Assembly (NCBI GenBank): GCA_036389255.1
Contig: DASVQI010000024.1
Location: 310,001-374,000, forward strand
Direction: 5' to 3'
Length of the DNA: 64,000 nt
Source: JACVRN01 sp036389255
GTDB lineage: Bacteria > Acidobacteriota > Blastocatellia > Pyrinomonadales > Pyrinomonadaceae
How positions within the stretch are numbered: position 1 is the stretch's first letter; each line of letters begins with the position of its first letter. Positions 16,991 to 25,373 of this stretch are shown here, piece by piece. The position numbers and the translations under genes are program-made. A model generated the notes under the pieces. The model ran no database searches and was not told the origin of the DNA. It saw only the letters and a program-made list of their open reading frames with translations.

Positions 16991-17331
16991 TAAAGCAGCC
17001 GGAAGGCCCTTGCAGGTCGCAAGCATTCTAGATTGCGCCCACAATTTAACCGCAAAGACCGGGAAAGGCAAAAGAAAAAGGTGCTGGACGACAGAGGCCC
17101 TGCTTAGGGGAAATAAAGAGAACTCGCTTTCTTTTCCCCGGCAACTGATGCTTGTCACCCGGCACCTGCTTTTACTTTTGCCTTCTCTTGCGGCTCTCAG
17201 TTATCATTAGCCTTACAAAGTTTTTGATTTCGCGCGCGCGTGGGATTGCCGCCGGATGGTACTGGATTTACACGCGGCAGTCTCAGCGCCATTACTTTAT
17301 CGCATTCATCTCTACTCAAGATTACATACGA
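16991..17331. other. divergent intergenic region bchID / resB
   Basis: 341 bases between two divergent starts. It should hold promoters for both the chelatase and the cytochrome-maturation genes. On the minus strand TAGAAT (17025-17030) is a possible -10 with TTGCGG upstream at an over-long spacing. A GGGGAAA...TTTCCCC inverted pair lies near 17107-17140. Words such as TTGTCACCCGGCACCTGC near 17154 resemble remnants of heptamer arrays. No confident promoter can be assigned. Confidence 0.4.
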
Positions 17332-18873
17332 ATGTCTGCCATAGAAGAGACTAAAAACGAAACTGCCGTACAGGCTCCCCCCGGCGCCGCCTCGAAAAAA
17401 GAGGGGCTGAGTTTTTCGCTTGCCCTCTCCAAATTGCTGGGGCTGCTGAGTTCCGTACGCTTCGGCGTCATACTGCTCATAATAGCTGTCGCGCTGAGCA
17501 TGATAGGCATGGTCATCATGCAGCAGAACGTGGACGGGTTCGACAAGTACTACGCCGCATTAAAGCCGTCGCAGAAATTGCTCTACGGGACGCTTGGCTT
17601 CTTCGACATCTATCACGCGTGGTACTTCAACCTGCTGCTGCTGGTGCTCTCGCTCAACATAGTTCTGGCTTCCATAGACAGGTTTCCGACCGCGTGGCGC
17701 TTTATCAGGCACAAGAAGCTTGAGGCCGGTCACAAGTTTCTTGAGAGCCAGCAGCAGCATGCGAAGGTGCAGGTCGAAGCAGGAGCGACGAGGGCAGAGC
17801 TTTCCGAGCGTGTCAGCCGGGCGTTTCGTACAGTCGGGCTTCGCCCCATCGTGACGGAGAAGCAGGGCCGCACCTACGTCTTCGGAGAGCGGGGCTCGTG
17901 GAATCGCCTTGGAGCTTACGCGGTACACGTCGCGCTTCTGACAATCTTTCTCGGCGGGTTCCTGACGGCAATGTTCCAGCGCGAGGGCCAGATGATGTTG
18001 ACGCCCGGCCTCAGCACGAACCAGATGACGAATCTTAAATACAATCTGGACGAAATTGCGCGCGTGCCCGCCGGACTTCCCTTCACAGTTACCTGCATTG
18101 ACATTCAACAGAAGCTTATACACAAGGACGGCTCAATCATGGCCAACAACACCATTGATTGGCTGACGAGGATTCAGATTACGGACGAGACGGGCACGCG
18201 CGAGGGTCTTGTTCACCTGAACAACCCGCTAGACTATCGCGGCTACAGATTCTTTCAGGCCAGCTTCATAGCTCAGGGCAGCGCCCGCAACATAAAGCTT
18301 CGTGTAACCAGAGAGGCTGACGGCTCCGTAGAGGAAATCAGCATAGACCGCAACGGCTCGGCTCAGCTCGCGGACGGGACGCGTATAAACTTCGTTGAGT
18401 TCTTCCCCGACTTTCGCATCATCAACGGCAAACCCGCCACGGACTCGGACGATTACAACAACCCTGCGGCCGTGCTGAAGATTGTCACGCCTGCGGGCCA
18501 GCCGCTACAGGCATATGCTTTCGCCGCAGAGTTGCCTTCGGGAGCGCCCGTGGGAGCGCCCGTTGGCGGCTACAAATTCCGCATGATGGATTTCGAGAAG
18601 GTTCCATACGCGCACATCCTCTCGATACAGAAAGACCCCGGCAAGTGGCCTTTCTACGTAGGAGGAACGCTGCTCATCCTGACGCTCTGCGCTGTCTTCT
18701 TCTTCTCGCACCAGAGGGTCTGGTCGCTCGTAGAAGAGAGGGCCGACGGCAAAGGATTCGATGTCGTCTTGGGCGGCAACACCAACAGGAACAAGCTGGG
18801 ATTCGAGGATAGATTCAAAAGGCTGGTCACCGAAATCAAGGGCCAACCGGCAGTCGAGGGAGAGCAATCATGA
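17332..18873 (+). CDS. resB: cytochrome c biogenesis protein ResB/Ccs1 (System II)
   Basis: 513 residues from the ATG at 17332. The open frame extends 60 codons further upstream, but without family features. ResB-type layout: a cytoplasmic N-terminus, helices near 40-65 (LLSSVRFGVILLIIAVALSMIG), 90-110 and 160-180, a large periplasmic beta domain, and a final helix (WPFYVGGTLLILTLCAVFFF). The periplasmic part contains LDYRGYRFFQASF, a family hallmark. ResB delivers haem and reduced apocytochrome together with CcsA. The stop overlaps the ccsA start (ATGA). The partner cytochromes are likely those at 2565-6335 and elsewhere. Confidence 0.9.
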   Translation: MSAIEETKNETAVQAPPGAASKKEGLSFSLALSKLLGLLSSVRFGVILLIIAVALSMIGMVIMQQNVDGFDKYYAALKPSQKLLYGTLGFFDIYHAWYFNLLLLVLSLNIVLASIDRFPTAWRFIRHKKLEAGHKFLESQQQHAKVQVEAGATRAELSERVSRAFRTVGLRPIVTEKQGRTYVFGERGSWNRLGAYAVHVALLTIFLGGFLTAMFQREGQMMLTPGLSTNQMTNLKYNLDEIARVPAGLPFTVTCIDIQQKLIHKDGSIMANNTIDWLTRIQITDETGTREGLVHLNNPLDYRGYRFFQASFIAQGSARNIKLRVTREADGSVEEISIDRNGSAQLADGTRINFVEFFPDFRIINGKPATDSDDYNNPAAVLKIVTPAGQPLQAYAFAAELPSGAPVGAPVGGYKFRMMDFEKVPYAHILSIQKDPGKWPFYVGGTLLILTLCAVFFFSHQRVWSLVEERADGKGFDVVLGGNTNRNKLGFEDRFKRLVTEIKGQPAVEGEQS

Positions 18874-20495
18874 GTGAAGTCTTGAAACAGCCCGCGCAGC
18901 TTGCGCCAAGCATAGAGTTGAAGAAATCATGGCTCGGATACTTGCCCGCCATGCTCGCCGTGGGCGGCTCCATACTCTTAGTTTTACTGCGATGGCAGAT
19001 GGGCGGCGCTAGCTTTATCTCCGATGGAGCGTTGATGATGCTGGCTCTGGCCTGCTATCTGACTGCCGCCACCTTTTACCTGATGAATCTCTACGCCCCT
19101 TCGGAGATGGCTCAGAAGATAGGATTATGGACTGCCACGGCGGGCGTCTTCTTCAATCTCTCTAGCTGGGGCGTGCGGTGGCTGGCCGCGCACGACAGAG
19201 AGCTTGCTATTCTACAGCGCAACGGCTACGGGCCAGAGCAGATGCCTTGGTTCTTCCGCTACATCCCGTTCGCCAACCTCTATGATTTAAGTCTGGCGTT
19301 CGCCTTCGGAGCAGGCATCACGACTCTGCTGATTGCGCACAGAAAGAACTTTCGCTTTCTGGGAGCAATCTCTCTTCCCTTAGCGTCGCTGATTCTCTTG
19401 CTGGCGCGTTTCATTGGCAACGAGTTCGTTGACCTTCCGCCGATTCTCGACTCTTACTGGAGGCCGATTCACGTAGGCGTGGCTTCGCTCTCTTACGGAG
19501 TGGCGCTCGTGTGCTTCGCCGTAGCGGTCATTTATTTACTTAAAGACGGCATCAAGACGGAAGCGATGGCTATCTGGTCAAGCCTCTTTTCGATTGCGGT
19601 CTTCGCCACGGTCAGCCGCTTCTCGGTCTTCACGACCCTTGCTTACGGCGCTTCTACTTTTATGCAGACGCCCTCCGGCGGGCGAAGGCCGATTCCTCTT
19701 CGCGTAGAAATTCCAATGGTAGGCCCGGCGCTGGTCATCTCCGCCCTGCTGCTCGTCGCGGTGATAGTTCTGTTTGGGACGTATCTATCGAAGAAGAGTG
19801 AAGAGGCGTGCGTCTGGGGCCATAGACTTTTGAAGCTCTCGCTGGTGACGCAGGCTTCCGCCATAGCGCTGCTGGTTTCGCAGATTAAGACTATCAAGGA
19901 CGTTTTGCCGCGCCTTCAGGAGCAACTCACCCGCGACCCGCTTGGCTATCAGCGTCTGGGCCAGTGGATAGCCGAGCAGCAGGGCTTGAAGCCAGCCGAT
20001 ATAGCGCAGGTTCCCGCAGACAGGCTTGAGATGGCTGCGCGAGAGTTTCTACAAATGAACGGCCCCAAGCTCTTCCTCAGCACAAACGCCAACCCGGTCG
20101 AGCTTGCAGCATTAATCACGGCCTTCGCCGCGACTCTTTTTGTGATTCTCTTCAGCTTCAGAACAGAGAAGCTCCGTGCAACTCTTCCGTCCAAAGAGAG
20201 ACTCGATTCTCTGATGTACAAGACCGGCTCCGTGGCTTTCGCCGGACTCGCCATGCTTCTTATCACGGGGGCCGTCTGGGCCAACGAATCATGGGGAAGA
20301 TACTGGGGATGGGATTCCAAAGAGACGGGCGCTTTGGTGGCGTGGCTGACTTATGCCGCCTTCCTGCACACTAGAATCAGCCGGGGATGGAAAGGCAGAA
20401 GCAGCGCCTACTTTGCGATAATAGGTTTCCTGCTAGTGATATTCACATATCTTGGAGTCAGTTATCTGCTGCCGGGGCTCCACTCTTACGCTTAA
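18870..20495 (+). CDS. ccsA: cytochrome c biogenesis protein CcsA/ResC (System II)
   Basis: 541 residues with a dozen or more hydrophobic segments. Near the C-terminus it has the tryptophan-rich haem-handling motif of this family, WGRYWGWDSKETGALVAW. Conserved His residues flank it (RPIHVGVAS; AAFLHTR). It is longer than typical CcsA (about 320-400) because of an insertion (about 290-410) that contains a soluble segment (PRLQEQLTRDPLGYQRLGQW). With ResB it forms the haem channel and cytochrome c synthetase. It is translationally coupled to resB. Confidence 0.92.
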   Translation: MSEVLKQPAQLAPSIELKKSWLGYLPAMLAVGGSILLVLLRWQMGGASFISDGALMMLALACYLTAATFYLMNLYAPSEMAQKIGLWTATAGVFFNLSSWGVRWLAAHDRELAILQRNGYGPEQMPWFFRYIPFANLYDLSLAFAFGAGITTLLIAHRKNFRFLGAISLPLASLILLLARFIGNEFVDLPPILDSYWRPIHVGVASLSYGVALVCFAVAVIYLLKDGIKTEAMAIWSSLFSIAVFATVSRFSVFTTLAYGASTFMQTPSGGRRPIPLRVEIPMVGPALVISALLLVAVIVLFGTYLSKKSEEACVWGHRLLKLSLVTQASAIALLVSQIKTIKDVLPRLQEQLTRDPLGYQRLGQWIAEQQGLKPADIAQVPADRLEMAAREFLQMNGPKLFLSTNANPVELAALITAFAATLFVILFSFRTEKLRATLPSKERLDSLMYKTGSVAFAGLAMLLITGAVWANESWGRYWGWDSKETGALVAWLTYAAFLHTRISRGWKGRSSAYFAIIGFLLVIFTYLGVSYLLPGLHSYA

Positions 20496-20519
20496 GGAGC
20501 GGCCTTTAGTCGAACGCGA

Positions 20520-21260
20520 ATGAGTAAAGACAACGTTCTGTTCTCAATCATAGGCGTGCTGTTGGGCTTTATCATAGGCTTCTTGTTCGCCAACAACGCC
20601 AACCAGCAGGGCATGCAACCACGGCCAGCGATTGCACCGGCAACAGCTCAGGGCAATCTCCCGCCGGATCATCCTCAGATTCCGTCAAACGGTGTGGCAG
20701 ACCAGCCGGGCTCGGCTCAGCAGGGAGCCATGCCGGGAGTGCAGGCCGCGATTGATAAGGCCAAAAACGAGCCCGACAATTTCGAAGCGCAGAAAGCTGC
20801 GGGAGAGATGTTCTATCGTATTAAGCGCTTTGACCAAGCGGTTGATTACTGGCTCAAGGCCAACAAGCTCAAGCCGGACGATTACGAAACTCTCGTCAAC
20901 CTCGGCAACGCATACTTTGAGACTGGCAAATACGAGCTGGCCGAGCAGTGGTACACGAGCGCGCTGACGAAGAACGCCAAAGATGTAAACGTGCGGACAG
21001 ATTTAGGGACTACTTTCATGGCCCGCACGCCGCCCGATTTCGACCGTGCGATTAAAGAGTATCGTCGCTCCTTAGAATTGAACCCTGAGCACGAGCAGTC
21101 GCTTCACAACATCGTCATAGCCTACACCAAGAAGGGGCAGGCCAAAGAAGCGCAGGAGATGATTGCACGACTTGAGAAGGTGAACCCGAACAACCCTGAC
21201 CTTCCGCGCATGCGCTCGCAGCTTCAGGAGCTTTCCGGCCAGCAACCCCCGCGACAGTAA
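20520..21260 (+). CDS. membrane-anchored TPR protein (CcmI/CycH-like role inferred)
   Basis: 246 residues. An N-terminal helix (VLFSIIGVLLGFIIGFLFA) is followed by a Pro/Gln-rich spacer and at least four tetratricopeptide units from about residue 95 (for example NLGNAYFETGKYELAEQWY, DFDRAIKEYRRSLELNPEH). It lies 24 bases after ccsA in the same direction. In other bacteria TPR proteins at this position (CcmI, the CcmH C-terminal part) hold apocytochrome c for haem attachment. That role is inferred here only from position. Confidence 0.75.
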   Translation: MSKDNVLFSIIGVLLGFIIGFLFANNANQQGMQPRPAIAPATAQGNLPPDHPQIPSNGVADQPGSAQQGAMPGVQAAIDKAKNEPDNFEAQKAAGEMFYRIKRFDQAVDYWLKANKLKPDDYETLVNLGNAYFETGKYELAEQWYTSALTKNAKDVNVRTDLGTTFMARTPPDFDRAIKEYRRSLELNPEHEQSLHNIVIAYTKKGQAKEAQEMIARLEKVNPNNPDLPRMRSQLQELSGQQPPRQ

Positions 21261-21279
21261 GACGGAGCTTAAACTACTA

Positions 21280-21334
21280 AGCGGCACGAAAGGCACGTAG
21301 AAGATAATCGCTTCTACGCGCCTTTCGTGCCGCT
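21280..21334. terminator. long hairpin between convergent genes
   Basis: Two 24-base arms (21280-21303 and 21311-21334) pair with a single mismatch around a 7-base loop. It lies between the end of the TPR gene and the end of the minus-strand secreted protein. It could serve both directions. The T-run is weak (CTCTTTTTCT 15-20 bases later on plus). Confidence 0.55.
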
Positions 21335-21353
21335 TCGCGCTCTATCTCTTTTT

Positions 21354-22391
21354 CTAAGGCTCTATGGCCATGCGAGTGACGCTCGACATGGGATGCCGGG
21401 TGACCTTGCCGTCTCTCATGAAGACTACAATCTGGCCATTCTCGATACTCACGCGGCGCACCGTGTTCATATACCGCTCCACCCTCATACCGTCGCGCGT
21501 CTCAATCACAAGCTTTGCTCCGGCGGCCTCTAACCCGGTCGGTCGAGCGACTACGGAAGGCGGAGGCTCTCCCGCCGTGACTGGCTCGGCGCTATTCTGC
21601 GTGGCAGTCTCGGGCGGCCTTGTAGGCGTAGCTCGCCCACGACGACGACGATTGCCGCGAGCGGCTGGCGGGCGCTGCGTTCTGGCTGTAGTCACAGGCT
21701 CAGGCGAAGTCGTTGTTGCGCCGTTATCGCTTGTGCGGTTGTTTGCTGCATCGCCGGAATCGGCAGACCTCTCGCCTGTTGTCTCGGACGGCGCGGTCTT
21801 TGCGGGCTCTACAGGCTCCTCTATGCGAGCGCCCACTGAAGAGACTCGTCTTGTGCCCCCACGGCGCGCGGCTACCGCAGGCTGCTCTGTCGCGGAGTCA
21901 GATTCCGGCTGTCCGGCCGGAGCGGCCATAGCCTCAAAGCCTCCGCTAAAAGTTATGCGATACTCGCCCTTGTCATCATTCGGCGTGCGCGCTTCAACGC
22001 GCAGGATTATTGTCTCGCGCTGGCGAAGATAGATGCTCTTTGAAGTGTTTGTGGAGCGCTCACCCGCGTAGATGCTCACCTTTGCGAGCGGCCGGAGCGA
22101 GCCTGCTTGAAAGAGGTCAACGTCGCCGTTCAGATTACGGCTCTCGACCGTCATCATCAGGTCGCCCGGCGTGCCCGTCAAAACATAGAAGTGGCGTGTC
22201 AGCCGCGAGTCGCCTATGTCGCGCGCAAGGATTTCTCCCGCGACTCTGTTGGAGGTGACTGGCGTCGGCTGGTCTACATTTGTTGATTGAGCCAGCGCGC
22301 CCGCAGCCGTCAGCAGCAGTAGAAAGGCGCACGCGCAAACAGAAGTGATTCGATTCCAGAATGGAGGGGCGGAAGATATGGTCTTGCTCAT
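21354..22391 (-). CDS. secreted protein with PPC-like domain and Thr/Pro-rich linker
   Basis: 345 residues. Signal peptide VCACAFLLLLTAAGALAQ, then a ~110-residue beta domain (LTRHFYVLTGTPGDLMMTVE ... GEYRITFSGGF). This resembles the bacterial pre-peptidase C-terminal (PPC) fold. A low-complexity linker rich in Thr, Ala, Arg and Pro (about 165-270) follows. A final ~60-residue domain (KLVIETRDGMRVERYM...VRRVSIENGQIVVFMRDGK) looks like a small beta barrel. I do not recognise a specific function. The protein is probably periplasmic or on the cell surface. No operon partner is obvious. Confidence 0.65.
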   Translation of the reverse strand: MSKTISSAPPFWNRITSVCACAFLLLLTAAGALAQSTNVDQPTPVTSNRVAGEILARDIGDSRLTRHFYVLTGTPGDLMMTVESRNLNGDVDLFQAGSLRPLAKVSIYAGERSTNTSKSIYLRQRETIILRVEARTPNDDKGEYRITFSGGFEAMAAPAGQPESDSATEQPAVAARRGGTRRVSSVGARIEEPVEPAKTAPSETTGERSADSGDAANNRTSDNGATTTSPEPVTTARTQRPPAARGNRRRRGRATPTRPPETATQNSAEPVTAGEPPPSVVARPTGLEAAGAKLVIETRDGMRVERYMNTVRRVSIENGQIVVFMRDGKVTRHPMSSVTRMAIEP

Positions 22392-22589
22392 CGAAGTTCC
22401 AATTTGATAAATACCTGTAAAGAAGCCCTAGACGCCGCGCGGTAAAGCTCTCCGGGGAATGAGCTTTCCGAAAGCTTCCTTTTCTACCTGTCTCAAGGGT
22501 ATCAGATTCTGTCCTGTTATCGAAGCTGAGATGATTGCGGCTTGGGTTTAAACCGAAAGCAGATAGAACTCTGTCCTGAAAATAGAAAA

Positions 22590-22607
22590 ACCGCGTCCGG
22601 CGCGGTC
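22590..22607 (-). terminator. rho-independent terminator after tRNA-Leu
   Basis: On the minus strand ACCGCGCCGGACGCGGT folds into a tight GC hairpin and is followed by TTTTTC. It lies 18 bases beyond the tRNA 3' end. Confidence 0.75.
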
Positions 22608-22624
22608 TTTCAAATATAACTTGA

Positions 22625-22706
22625 TGCCGAAGGGGGGACTCGAACCCCCACGAGTTTCCTCACACGCCCCTCAAACGTGCGCGTCTACCAGTTCCGCCAC
22701 TTCGGC
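22625..22706 (-). tRNA. tRNA-Leu (anticodon GAG)
   Basis: 82 bases. The acceptor arm pairs GCCGAAG with CTTCGGC. The D arm is class II. The anticodon stem CACGT/GCGTG encloses the loop TTGAGGG, so the anticodon is GAG. A long variable arm (GAG GAAA CTC) and the T arm GGGGG TTCGAGT CCCCC are present. CCA is not encoded. It reads CUC/CUU leucine codons. It lies downstream of secG and ahead of a strong terminator. Confidence 0.95.
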
Positions 22707-22766
22707 TCTTTGTCAAAACAGGGGGCGCAGGCTCTCTGGTTTTAAGCCTCACCCGTACTTCTTTAA

Positions 22767-23240
22767 CTACCTATTCGCAGGCGGCCTCTGACCCTGCTGA
22801 GTGTTGGCCGTATTGGACGCGGCAGGAGGCGGCGTCGTTGTATTGGCATTAGCGGGCGCTGCGGCGTTCGCGTTCGACTGCGGGGCAGTCGTCGGCGGCG
22901 CTGCCTGCTGCACAGGAACAGACTGCGGAGCCGCGTTGGTGTTCGCCGGGGCCGCAGGCGCGACAGGCTGCGTGCTACTTTCAGGCTCAGACTGCAAAAC
23001 CGAGCGCGAGCCGAGAATTGCCGGGAGTCCCAGCAAGAGCGCGCACAGCATGAAGAGAGCTGCCGCTCCGATGGTTATCTTGGCGAGCAGGGTCTGCGTG
23101 CCGCGCGGGCCGAAGGCCGTGCTGGAAACGCTGCTGGAAAAGAGCGCGCCCGCGTCAGCCTTGCCCGGCTGCAACAGTATTGCGACCACCAGCACAATGC
23201 AGGCCAGAATAAAGAGACCGTATAAAGTATAGATCAACAA
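22767..23240 (-). CDS. secG: preprotein translocase subunit SecG with long low-complexity tail
   Basis: Two membrane helices (LYGLFILACIVLVVAILLQPG and TIGAAALFMLCALLLGLP) flank the loop GALFSSSVSSTAFGPRGTQT, which is the SecG signature. It supports protein export through SecYE. I place the start at TTG 23240 (or the next TTG, 23237). AGAGGA is seven bases upstream and overlaps the tpiA stop, implying coupling. The ATG-initiated open frame to 23300 would run into tpiA. The C-terminal ~75 residues are Ala/Pro/Gln/Asn-rich and longer than in most SecG proteins. Confidence 0.85.
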   Translation of the reverse strand: MLIYTLYGLFILACIVLVVAILLQPGKADAGALFSSSVSSTAFGPRGTQTLLAKITIGAAALFMLCALLLGLPAILGSRSVLQSEPESSTQPVAPAAPANTNAAPQSVPVQQAAPPTTAPQSNANAAAPANANTTTPPPAASNTANTQQGQRPPANR

Positions 23241-23244
23241 AACG

Positions 23245-24006
23245 CTATCCTCTGTTGTAATTGACAATCTGCGCGAAGCTGTCGGCCTTGAGGCTTGCAC
23301 CGCCTACGAGCGCGCCGTCTATGTCCGGCTGCTTCATCAGACCGGCTATGTTGTCGGGCTTGACCGACCCTCCGTAGAGGATGCGAAGCCCGTTTGCCGC
23401 TTCATCAGAATGTCTTTGCGCGAAAACGCGCCGGATAAACGCGTGCATTTCCTGCGCTTGCTCCGGCGTCGCTGTGCGTCCAGTGCCTATGGCCCAAACG
23501 GGCTCGTAGGCGATTATGATACGCGTCAGGTCTGAGGCTGTCAAACCGCTAAGCCCGCCCTCTAACTGGCCGCTCACGACCGCTTCAGCATTGCCTTCCT
23601 CGCGCTGCTCAAGCGTTTCTCCCACGCACATAATGACGGAGAGCCCGGCTACCAGCGCCGCCTGTGTCTTGCGGCTGACGAAGGTGTCTGTCTCGCAGTA
23701 GAATTGCCTGCGCTCCGAATGGCCTATGATGACCTGCGTGCAGCCCGCGTCGCGCAGTTGGGAGGCCATGACCTCTCCCGTATGCGCCCCGTACTCCATT
23801 TCGGTGGAGCAGTCCTGCCCCGCGACCTGAATATTGGAGCCCTCAAGGCGGTCGGCCACAGTCTTCAAAGCCGTAAAGACAGGCGCAATCACCACCTCGC
23901 AATGATTGGCGTTCGCTACCAGTGGCTTCAGCGCCAGCGCAGTCTCAACGCTTTCGGCCACCGACTTATACATCTTCCAGTTTCCGGCAATAACGGGTTT
24001 TCTCAT
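23245..24006 (-). CDS. tpiA: triosephosphate isomerase
   Basis: 253 residues, normal length. It has the N-terminal AGNWKMYK, the catalytic His region IGHSERR, the catalytic Glu motif AYEPVWAIGTG and the phosphate-binding LYGGSVKPDN. It interconverts dihydroxyacetone phosphate and glyceraldehyde 3-phosphate in the cytoplasm. It is third in the gap-pgk-tpiA-secG run. A heptamer palindrome separates it from pgk. Confidence 0.97.
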   Translation of the reverse strand: MRKPVIAGNWKMYKSVAESVETALALKPLVANANHCEVVIAPVFTALKTVADRLEGSNIQVAGQDCSTEMEYGAHTGEVMASQLRDAGCTQVIIGHSERRQFYCETDTFVSRKTQAALVAGLSVIMCVGETLEQREEGNAEAVVSGQLEGGLSGLTASDLTRIIIAYEPVWAIGTGRTATPEQAQEMHAFIRRVFAQRHSDEAANGLRILYGGSVKPDNIAGLMKQPDIDGALVGGASLKADSFAQIVNYNRG

Positions 24007-24008
24007 AA

Positions 24009-24078
24009 TCAGTTTTCAGTTTTCAGTTTTCAGTTAAAAGCAAGTCCTGTTCTTGCTGCAAACCGGAAACTGAAAACT
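24009..24078. repeat. TCAGTTT heptamer array with inverted partner, pgk-tpiA junction
   Basis: TCAGTTT is repeated more than three times in perfect tandem (24009-24035). The right side returns AAACTGAAAACT (24067-24078), the exact complement of AGTTTTCAGTTT. An inner stem AGCAAG/CTTGCT closes the centre. This is the cleanest tandem heptamer in the window. Confidence 0.75.
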
Positions 24079-24079
24079 A

Positions 24080-25291
24080 CTATTTATCGTTGAGAGCGGC
24101 GACGCCCGGCAGCTCGTCACCCGCAAGAAATTCGAGCGTTGCTCCGCCTCCGGTAGAGATGTGCGTGATGCGGTCTGCCACGCCTGCCTGCGTGACCGCA
24201 GAGACGGAGTCGCCGCCTCCGACTATGACGGTTGCGCCACGGTCTGCCGCCTCCGCCACTGCGCGAGCGATGGCGATAGTCCCTTGGTCGAAGGGTTTTT
24301 CCTCAAAGTATCCCATGGGGCCGTTCCAGATGATGGTCTTCGCGTCGCTGAGCGCTTCCGCGAAGTGCGCGGCCGTTTCCACGCCTATGTCCAGCCCTAC
24401 GTGCCCGGCGTTCGTGAACTCAATCGGAATAGTTTTGGCGACCACCGCTTCGCCCTTAACAGGCTCGTAGGAATCTACAACCTGATGGTCTGTAGGAAGG
24501 AGCAACTGTACGCCGGACTCTTCCGCTCGCCTCTTTATCTGAAGCGCCGTCTGCTGCATCTCATTTTCGACCAGAGATTTTCCAACCGTGAAGCCCTCTG
24601 CCTTGAAGAAGGTGTAAGCCATCGCGCCACCTATCAAGAGCCTGTCAACCTTTCGGTCAATCAGCGCGTTGATGACGGGAATCTTATCCGAGACTTTAGC
24701 GCCGCCAAGGATTGCAACGAACGGGTGCTCAGGGTTGTTGATGACGCGGCCTAGATAATCCAGTTCCTTCTCCATCAACAGACCCGCCGCAGCCACCTTG
24801 ACGTGCTTTGTGATGCCTGCGGTGGAAGCGTGCGCGCGATGGGCCGCGCCGAAAGCATCGTTGACGTAAACGTCGCAGAGGCTGGCAAGCTCAGAGGCAA
24901 ACCGGTCGTCATTCTTCTCCTCTTCCGGGTGGAAGCGTAGATTCTCAAGCAGCAGCACGTCGCCGTCATGAAGCGCGTCAACTTCCGCTTTAACTTCGGG
25001 GCCTGTGCAATCCGAAGCGAACTTCACAGGCTTTCCCAGCAGGCCCGACAGGTGCTCGGCCACAGGGCGCAGGCTGTACTTCTCCGTGCGCTGCCCCTTC
25101 GGTCTTCCCAGATGAGAAGCCAGAATCACGCGCCCGCCTTGCTCCATCACATACTGAATCGTGGGCAGAGCCGCGCTTATACGCGTGTCGTCCTCGACCC
25201 TGCCATCGTCCGAAAGCGGCACGTTGAAATCCACGCGCACAAAGACCCGCTTGCCAGACAGGTCAACGTCCTTGATAGAAAGCTTATTCAT
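24080..25291 (-). CDS. pgk: phosphoglycerate kinase
   Basis: 403 residues from the ATG at 25291 (MNKLSIKDVDLSGKRVFVR). An upstream ATG at 25348 would translate a heptamer array and is rejected. Substrate-site motifs include RVDFNVPL, ILASHLGRPKG and NDAFGAAHRAHAS. The nucleotide-binding GGAKVSDKI and the C-terminal GGGDSVSAV are also present. It makes ATP from 1,3-bisphosphoglycerate in glycolysis, or the reverse in gluconeogenesis or carbon fixation. It sits between gap and tpiA on the same strand. Confidence 0.97.
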   Translation of the reverse strand: MNKLSIKDVDLSGKRVFVRVDFNVPLSDDGRVEDDTRISAALPTIQYVMEQGGRVILASHLGRPKGQRTEKYSLRPVAEHLSGLLGKPVKFASDCTGPEVKAEVDALHDGDVLLLENLRFHPEEEKNDDRFASELASLCDVYVNDAFGAAHRAHASTAGITKHVKVAAAGLLMEKELDYLGRVINNPEHPFVAILGGAKVSDKIPVINALIDRKVDRLLIGGAMAYTFFKAEGFTVGKSLVENEMQQTALQIKRRAEESGVQLLLPTDHQVVDSYEPVKGEAVVAKTIPIEFTNAGHVGLDIGVETAAHFAEALSDAKTIIWNGPMGYFEEKPFDQGTIAIARAVAEAADRGATVIVGGGDSVSAVTQAGVADRITHISTGGGATLEFLAGDELPGVAALNDK

Positions 25292-25312
25292 AAGAGAGCG
25301 ACAAGCGATGAT

Positions 25313-25361
25313 TGACCGGTGACGAGTGAGAAGATAAATTCTTCTCACTCGTCACCGGTCA
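25313..25361. repeat. perfect 22-bp inverted repeat, gap-pgk junction
   Basis: The arms 25313-25334 and 25340-25361 are exactly complementary over 22 bases with a 5-base loop (TAAAT). The arms are built from GTGACGA/GTGAGAA-like words. There is no T-run, and pgk must be read through it if gap and pgk share a transcript. Confidence 0.85.
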
Positions 25362-25373
25362 CTCCTCACTGCT

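Noticed and set aside
16991..17158. A longer BchID starting at the ATG at 17158.
   Set aside because: The extra 56 residues are hydrophobic/random and unlike the family; the ATG at 16990 gives the usual N-terminus.
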